DNA of 64,000 nt from Amycolatopsis alba DSM 44262. Its GTDB lineage: Bacteria; Actinomycetota; Actinomycetes; Mycobacteriales; Pseudonocardiaceae. Location of the stretch: positions 3,551,665-3,615,664 of the forward strand of contig NZ_KB913032.1 of assembly GCF_000384215.1 (NCBI RefSeq). Reading direction: 5' to 3'. The notes under the pieces are model-generated. The model made no database searches. It was given only the letters and a program-made list of their open reading frames with translations, and was not told where the DNA came from. The translations under genes and the position numbers were made by a program. Shown piece after piece: positions 59,552-64,000 of this stretch. Numbering within the stretch: position 1 is the stretch's first letter; each line of letters starts with the position of its first letter.

Positions 59552-60259
59552 GTGGAAAACGAGGACCAGCCACGGATGCGCAGCGTGGTCAGCTATGTCA
59601 AACGCGGCGGCCGGATGACCGTCGGGCAGCAGCGAGCCTGGGACGATCTCTGGCCGTCGCTCGGCCGCACGGTCGGCGAGCTGCCCGAAGGCACGGTGGA
59701 TTTCGACGACTGGTTCGGCAGGCAGGCCCCGGTCATGGTGGAGATCGGTTCGGGCATGGGCGAGACCACGTCCCAGCTCGCGGCCGCCGCGCCGGAACTC
59801 AACTACGTCGCGGTCGAGGTGTACGACCCAGGGCTGGGCCAGCTGATGCTGCGCGCCGAGAAGCTCGGGGTGGAGAACCTGCGGCTGATGCACGGCGACG
59901 CCGTCGTGCTGCTGACGTCGCACGTGGAGCCGGGTTCGCTGGCCGGGGTCCGGCTGTACTTCCCGGACCCGTGGCCGAAGAAGCGGCACCACAAGCGGCG
60001 GATCGTGCAGCCGGAGTTCGTCTCGCTGGTGGCCTCGCGGCTCGCGCCGGGCGGGACCTTCCACATGGCGACCGACTGGGAGAACTACGCGGAGCAGATG
60101 ATGGAGGTCTGCTCGGCCGAGCCGCTCCTGCGCAACCGTCACGCCGGCGAGCCGGGTGGCTGGGCGCCGCGTCCGGAATGGCGGCCGATCACGAAGTTCG
60201 AGAACCGTGCCGACGTCGAGGGCCGGATCTCGCACGACCTGATCTTCGAGCGGGTATAG
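59552..60259 (+). CDS. trmB: tRNA (guanine-46-N7)-methyltransferase
   Basis: A 235-aa SAM-dependent enzyme making m7G46 in tRNA. The SAM site is VEIGSGMGETT, the family motif RLYFPDPWPKKRHHKRRIVQPEF is intact, and GTFHMATDWENYAEQM follows. GTG 59552 gives a typical length; a TTTAAT hexamer 6 bases earlier suggests leaderless initiation. The frame back to 59483 is longer than usual. A hairpin terminator begins 7 bases after the stop. Confidence 0.94.
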   Translation: MENEDQPRMRSVVSYVKRGGRMTVGQQRAWDDLWPSLGRTVGELPEGTVDFDDWFGRQAPVMVEIGSGMGETTSQLAAAAPELNYVAVEVYDPGLGQLMLRAEKLGVENLRLMHGDAVVLLTSHVEPGSLAGVRLYFPDPWPKKRHHKRRIVQPEFVSLVASRLAPGGTFHMATDWENYAEQMMEVCSAEPLLRNRHAGEPGGWAPRPEWRPITKFENRADVEGRISHDLIFERV

Positions 60260-60266
60260 AACGCCT

Positions 60267-60312
60267 GAAAGGGCCGGTCAGGGACGTCCCCACGTCCTTG
60301 ACCGGCCCTTTC
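60267..60312 (+). terminator. Terminator of trmB
   Basis: A 21-base stem with one mismatch (starts GAAAGGGCCGG) around a 4-base loop, followed by TTG. It lies right after the trmB stop. Confidence 0.83.
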
Positions 60313-60350
60313 TTGACACCCCCGTGCCTCGGGATGCCCCCTGCGCATCC

Positions 60351-60433
60351 CCGGTGCCCGTTCATCCATCCCCCGACAGAGGGATGACCGGGCACCCGGC
60401 TCGTGGGTGGTTACCTCCGACTCCACCCACGAG
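60351..60433. repeat. Two further inverted repeats in the trmB/FtsX interval
   Basis: A near-perfect 17-base inverted repeat (CCGGTGCCCGTTCATCC near 60351 with its counterpart ending near 60399) is followed by 11-base arms CTCGTGGGTGG (60400-60410) and complement (60423-60433). They may stop transcription of the convergent ABC permease gene. Confidence 0.6.
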
Positions 60434-60475
60434 ACCTGCCCGCCCCGGCGTCATGACGCCATTCGGGCGAACCTT

Positions 60476-62725
60476 TTACTCGTCGGCCAACGGCTCCGAC
60501 TGCACCCGCTTGAGGGCCGGGGTCGAGATGGATGCCCCGAGCAACGCCACCCCGATTCCCAGCACCACGGGCGCCAGCAGCCACGGGCTCAGCACGATCC
60601 CGTCCTTCTCGACCATGCTGTAGAGCCCGATGCCGACTCCGACCCCGACCGCACCCGCGCCGATGGTGGCCACCATCGCGGGCAGGGCCGCTTCCATCCG
60701 CAGCGCCCTCGCCAGCACCTTGACCGGTGTCCCGGCCGCGATGAGTGCCCCGAAGGTGCGGCGGCGGTCCATCACCGAACCTGCGGTCGCGACGGCCGCG
60801 CTGCAGCCGGCGAGCACCCCGGCGGCGATCAGGCCGATCACGGTGACCCGGCGCAGGTCGCCGAGTTCCTGTTGCTGGCCGATCAGGTGCAGGCCGCGGC
60901 TGACGACCTCCTGGCCGGGGGCCGCCCCGACCAGCGCGGTCCGCACGACCTCGCCGTTCTGCGGTGTCGTCGGCACGACCACGTCGACGCGGTCCGGCGT
61001 GACCCCCGCGGGCACCAGGGCCGGATCGATGACGATCGTGCCGTAGGTGTCCTCGTCACTGGACGGGAAGAGGTGCACCGGCGCCTTCGGGTCCAGCGGC
61101 GTCCCGGCCTTGTCGTAGTCGTTCGTCACCTGGTACGCCGACGGGTCGAGGCTGGTCCTGCTGTAGATCGCCGGACCCGGCCGGCAGGTGCCGCCGATGT
61201 TCACCCGCAGCAGTTTCGCGGCGTCCTCGCAGGTCATGACGAAGGCGCGGCTGAGCGTCTGCGAGCGGGTGCCGACGTCGCCGGTGGACAGGTAGACCTG
61301 GCCGACCGCGATGGCCTTTTCGGTGACCCCGTTGCGCACGAGCGACGCGTTGGTCCTCTCGGCGATCTGCTGGGCCTGGGTCGCGTCGGATCCGGCGTAG
61401 AGGACGTTGTCCTGGTAGGTCCGTCCACCGCCTGCCATCGACTCGAATGTCGGCAGCAGCGTGAGCGCCATCGAGCCGGTGAACACCGCGAGCACGACAC
61501 CCGCCGTGGCCCGGTACGCGCTCTTCGGGTCGTCGCGGAGCCTGCGCCCGGCCAGCAGCGAGGCCGGTTTGCGCCAGATCCGGACGAACGTGCCGCCCAC
61601 CGCCGACGTGACCCACGGTCCGATGATCGCGGCCGACCCGACCAGCAGGAACAGCCCGAGCATCACCATCGGCAGGCTGCCGTTGTCCTGGGTGACGGCG
61701 AAGAGGAAGAAGGCGCCGGCCACGGGGACCGCGAGCAGCCGCCACCAGTGCAGTGGTTTGCGGGCGTGGGCCGAAGCCGCGAACAGCGGCGTCTTCAGGA
61801 CGCGGCGGATGCCGAGGATCCCGGCGACGACGACCAGCAGCGGGATCACGACGGCGATCGCGACGGTCGAGACGACCGGAAGGCTGAAGTCCGACGCGAG
61901 CCAGGTCCCGCCTGCCCAGGGAACGAACGTCGAGAGGCCTTGGAGCGCCGGTGCCACCAGGATGCCAAGCAAGGCGCCGACCACCGCGGACAACGCCGTC
62001 TCGGCGGCGACGATCTTCATCACCTGGCCAGGGGTCGCCCCTGCCAACCGCAGCGCCGCCATCCGCACTTCGCGCCGGGCGGCGGTGAGCCGGGCCGAGG
62101 ACGCGACGAGCACCAGGCTCGGCACGAGCAGGACGATCACGCCGACCCAGGCGAGCAGTTCGAGCATCGGGTCGGGCTTCGCCTGCTTGTTCGGGAAGCC
62201 GTCCGCGGCCATCGCCGTCTTCGGCATCGACTCCGGGGTGTGGCCGACGACGGCGACCAGCTGCTCCGGGTACATCAGGGAATCGGGTCCGAGCGCGTCG
62301 ACGAGTTTGCCGAACCGGTCCCCGAGCTGGGCCTGCGGTGCGGCCTGGATCAGTTTCCCGAGTTCGGGGGAAACGATCGACTCGCCGGGGCCGGGCAGCT
62401 TCGGGATGCCCGGCGGCAGGCTGAGGATCGGTGAATTGCCGGTCTGGGCGATGTCGACGCGGATGATCTCGCGATCGCCCGAGTAGTCCTTGTTCGCCGC
62501 CATCAGCAGCGGCGCCGGACGCTGGCTCTCCCCGGACTGGGAGTAGTAGCTGCCGATGTCCTGCCAGATCGCCCGCTGCGAGCGGGCCTGCGTGGCACCG
62601 GGGAGGGAGGCCAGCAGGAGCACCAGGCTGGTCGCGACGGCGACCCCGACCGCGGTGAGGATGGCCGACGTGCGGGTCCGGCGGTCGACCCGGAGCACCC
62701 GCATGGCCAGCTGGAAGCTGTTCAT
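60476..62725 (-). CDS. FtsX-like ABC permease
   Basis: A 749-aa membrane protein with an N-terminal helix after MNSFQLAMRVLRVDRRTRTSAIL, a large extracytoplasmic region (about 50-190), two clusters of helices and two FtsX-type domains (LVLVASSARLTAARREVRMAALRLAGATPGQVMKIV and RRTFGALIAAGTPVKVLARALRMEAAL). This MacB/LolE-type arrangement moves lipids or signals across the membrane mechanically. Its start overlaps the ATPase stop by 1 base. The substrate is unknown. Confidence 0.92.
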   Translation of the reverse strand: MNSFQLAMRVLRVDRRTRTSAILTAVGVAVATSLVLLLASLPGATQARSQRAIWQDIGSYYSQSGESQRPAPLLMAANKDYSGDREIIRVDIAQTGNSPILSLPPGIPKLPGPGESIVSPELGKLIQAAPQAQLGDRFGKLVDALGPDSLMYPEQLVAVVGHTPESMPKTAMAADGFPNKQAKPDPMLELLAWVGVIVLLVPSLVLVASSARLTAARREVRMAALRLAGATPGQVMKIVAAETALSAVVGALLGILVAPALQGLSTFVPWAGGTWLASDFSLPVVSTVAIAVVIPLLVVVAGILGIRRVLKTPLFAASAHARKPLHWWRLLAVPVAGAFFLFAVTQDNGSLPMVMLGLFLLVGSAAIIGPWVTSAVGGTFVRIWRKPASLLAGRRLRDDPKSAYRATAGVVLAVFTGSMALTLLPTFESMAGGGRTYQDNVLYAGSDATQAQQIAERTNASLVRNGVTEKAIAVGQVYLSTGDVGTRSQTLSRAFVMTCEDAAKLLRVNIGGTCRPGPAIYSRTSLDPSAYQVTNDYDKAGTPLDPKAPVHLFPSSDEDTYGTIVIDPALVPAGVTPDRVDVVVPTTPQNGEVVRTALVGAAPGQEVVSRGLHLIGQQQELGDLRRVTVIGLIAAGVLAGCSAAVATAGSVMDRRRTFGALIAAGTPVKVLARALRMEAALPAMVATIGAGAVGVGVGIGLYSMVEKDGIVLSPWLLAPVVLGIGVALLGASISTPALKRVQSEPLADE

Positions 62726-63420
62726 TACGCGGCCAACCTCGTCGCGATCAGGCCGTCGCGGATGGAGACGGTGCGCGGCATGGCTTCGGCGAGTTCGCGG
62801 TCGTGCGTCACGACGATCACCGCGGCGCCGCTGTCGGCGGCCGCCGCGAGCAGCGCGTCCATGGTGGCGCGGCCGGTGCGGGTGTCGAGCGCACCGGTCG
62901 GCTCGTCGGCGAAGATCACCTTCGGCCGGTGCGTCAGGGCGCGGGCGATCGCGACGCGCTGCGCCTCACCACCGGAAAGCTCGCCGGGGCGGCGCTTTTC
63001 CTTGCCCGCGAGGCCGAGCTTCGCCAGCCATTCGCGGCCGGCTTCGATGGATTCCTTGCGGCCCTTGCCACCCAGCAGCGACGGCAGCGCGACGTTCTCT
63101 TCGGCGCTCAGTTCGGCGACGAGCATCCCGGACTGGAACACGAAACCGAACTCGGTGCGGCGCAGTTCGCTGCGCTTGCGCTCGTTGAGCTGGTCGACCC
63201 GCTGCCCGGCCAGGAAGATCTGCCCGGCGTCGGCGCGGAGGATCCCGGCGAGCACGTGCAGCAGGGAGGTCTTGCCCGAGCCCGAAGGCCCGACGATGGC
63301 GACCGCGTCACCCGCCTGGATGTCGATGTCGATCCCGGCCAGCGCGTGCTGCGTGCCGTATCGCTTCACCAGCCCACGTCCGGAAAGAACCGGCTGCCCT
63401 GTCCACTGTGGATCTACCAC
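62725..63420 (-). CDS. LolD/MacB-type ABC ATP-binding protein
   Basis: A 231-aa ATPase with Walker A GPSGSGKTSLLH, Q-loop FGFVFQSGMLVAELSAEENVALP, signature [15 protein letters not shown], Walker B VIFADEPTGALD and H-loop VVTHDRELAEAM. GTG 63420 has GGGAG upstream. It pairs with the FtsX-like permease. It diverges from a truncated gene at 63601, with which it shares a 180-base promoter region. Confidence 0.94.
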   Translation of the reverse strand: MVDPQWTGQPVLSGRGLVKRYGTQHALAGIDIDIQAGDAVAIVGPSGSGKTSLLHVLAGILRADAGQIFLAGQRVDQLNERKRSELRRTEFGFVFQSGMLVAELSAEENVALPSLLGGKGRKESIEAGREWLAKLGLAGKEKRRPGELSGGEAQRVAIARALTHRPKVIFADEPTGALDTRTGRATMDALLAAAADSGAAVIVVTHDRELAEAMPRTVSIRDGLIATRLAA

Positions 63421-63600
63421 CGTGATTCTCCCTAGTCAGTCACTTGTGTTCCGCTTCGGGGAAGAGCTTCGCGGTGAACCACCTGTGTCCACTTCGGGCA
63501 GACGGCCAGTGCTGATCTCGCCCGCATCGGCCGATCGGCCGACCCGGCTCGGGCCGGTCGGCCAAGGTGCGGACGGCGGTGGATCCTCTACCGTCACGGT

Positions 63601-64000
63601 GTGACAGCAGGGCCATCCCAGAGCAAGTTCTACGCACGGGCGAGCGCGCTCGCGCGCCGCATCGGCATGCCCGCGGTGGTCCTGCTGGCCGCGTTCGCGT
63701 TCGACCTGGCGTTCATCACCGACGCCGCGTTCGACGACGCCGGCCCCAAGGTCATCGACCTCCTGCTGTTCCCCGGCATCTTTGGGATGGTGTTCTGCGC
63801 GCTCTGGGCGCAGAAACGTGCCGCCGTCGCCGCCGTCGCGGCTTCGGTCGTGCTGGTGGCCTACACGCTGGTCGTCCGGTATCTCAACATCCCGACCTAT
63901 TCGAGTGTGCTCGCGAACCTGTCCATCACCGAGGTGGTGGCGGGGGTGGAGATCCTGTTCTACGCCGCGCGCCGGACGCGGCCGGGTGTCGCGTTCGCGG
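63601..64000 (+). CDS. N-terminal part of a membrane protein, possibly a sensor kinase (cut by window edge)
   Basis: The open frame from GTG 63601 runs off the right edge after 133 codons. It has a basic start (SKFYARASALARRIGM) and four helices (PAVVLLAAFAFDLAFI, VIDLLLFPGIFGMVFCALW, AAVAAVAASVVLVAYTLVV, SITEVVAGVEILFYAA). This resembles the sensor part of NarL-partner kinases such as the one at 50750, but no catalytic domain is visible. A TACCGT hexamer 6 bases before the GTG suggests leaderless initiation. Confidence 0.72.
   Translation, partial: MTAGPSQSKFYARASALARRIGMPAVVLLAAFAFDLAFITDAAFDDAGPKVIDLLLFPGIFGMVFCALWAQKRAAVAAVAASVVLVAYTLVVRYLNIPTYSSVLANLSITEVVAGVEILFYAARRTRPGVAFA

Noticed and set aside
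60407..62434. Plus-strand 675-codon frame opposite the FtsX-like permease
   Set aside because: Shadow of a gene with FtsX domains; translation is a His/Arg/Gly-rich string without motifs.
1..64000. tRNA, rRNA, riboswitch or insertion-sequence genes
   Set aside because: No cloverleaf with a GTTCGA-type T-loop, no rRNA-like block, no known riboswitch core and no transposase frame were recognised by eye; a tRNAscan or Rfam run could still find weak cases.

Overview
The window reads as chromosome of a high-GC actinomycete, most likely a Pseudonocardiaceae member of the Amycolatopsis type. This is inferred from strong G/C third-position bias, frequent GTG/TTG starts, many ATGA/GTGA-coupled genes, leaderless-looking starts, mycobacterial-type gene sets (HtdX/FabG4/FadA2-like, GTP-dependent PEPCK, an IdeR-like iron box, MctP plus DUF3311), and a family of intergenic palindromes built on a GAAAG-CCA-CTTTC core. 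No tRNA, rRNA, insertion sequence, prophage or CRISPR array was seen.

Layout. 0-2.3 kb: amino-acid ABC importer (ATPase cut by the left edge, permease, lipoprotein) with a stem-loop after the binding-protein gene. 2.4-5.9 kb: circularly permuted ATP-grasp / alpha-E / transglutaminase operon. 5.9-9.0 kb: two FecCD siderophore permeases divergent from a Tat-type binding lipoprotein, with an iron box between. 9.1-9.5 kb: palindromic repeats. 9.5-14.8 kb: M20 dipeptidase and a three-gene alpha-ketoacid dehydrogenase operon. 14.8-17.5 kb: TetR regulator coupled to an ABC exporter. 17.5-21.1 kb: pentapeptide-like membrane protein, FxsA, a small winged-helix protein and two tandem SCP2-like proteins. 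21.1-25.4 kb: TetR, HtdX-like dehydratase, two-domain FabG and thiolase, apparently one regulon sharing an operator. 25.5-27.2 kb: DrrAB-type exporter. 27.3-34.2 kb: YCII, DoxX, GDPD, TipA-like MerR, AAA ATPase, two small genes, MarR-GNAT fusion and ceramidase-like protein. 34.2-38.4 kb: MctP/DUF3311 transporter, secreted TAP-type peptidase, XRE regulator. 38.6-42 kb: an EndoU/MafI-like protein and an LLM oxidoreductase-ABC operon. 42.2-45.2 kb: PEPCK and an acidic repeat protein. 45.2-50.6 kb: GrpE-like protein and two dynamin-like GTPases, split by a TetR operon. 50.7-55 kb: two-component system, VOC protein, palindromes, SDR/TetR pair. 55.1-58.7 kb: duplicated ABC cassette. 58.8-64 kb: hypothetical protein, TrmB, FtsX-type ABC system and a truncated membrane protein at the right edge.

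Themes. Several local regulators sit beside visible operators: perfect 20-bp palindromes at 14908 and 49016, a MerR operator inside a 19-bp promoter spacer at 29464, and an operator shared between a TetR gene and its presumed fatty-acid targets at 21097 and 24063. The items most worth following up are the dynamin/GrpE cluster, the fused EndoU/MafI-like protein, the operator-defined lipid regulon, the TipA-like internal start, the 49-aa peptide gene and the palindrome family. No single element could be shown from sequence alone to be an undescribed system.
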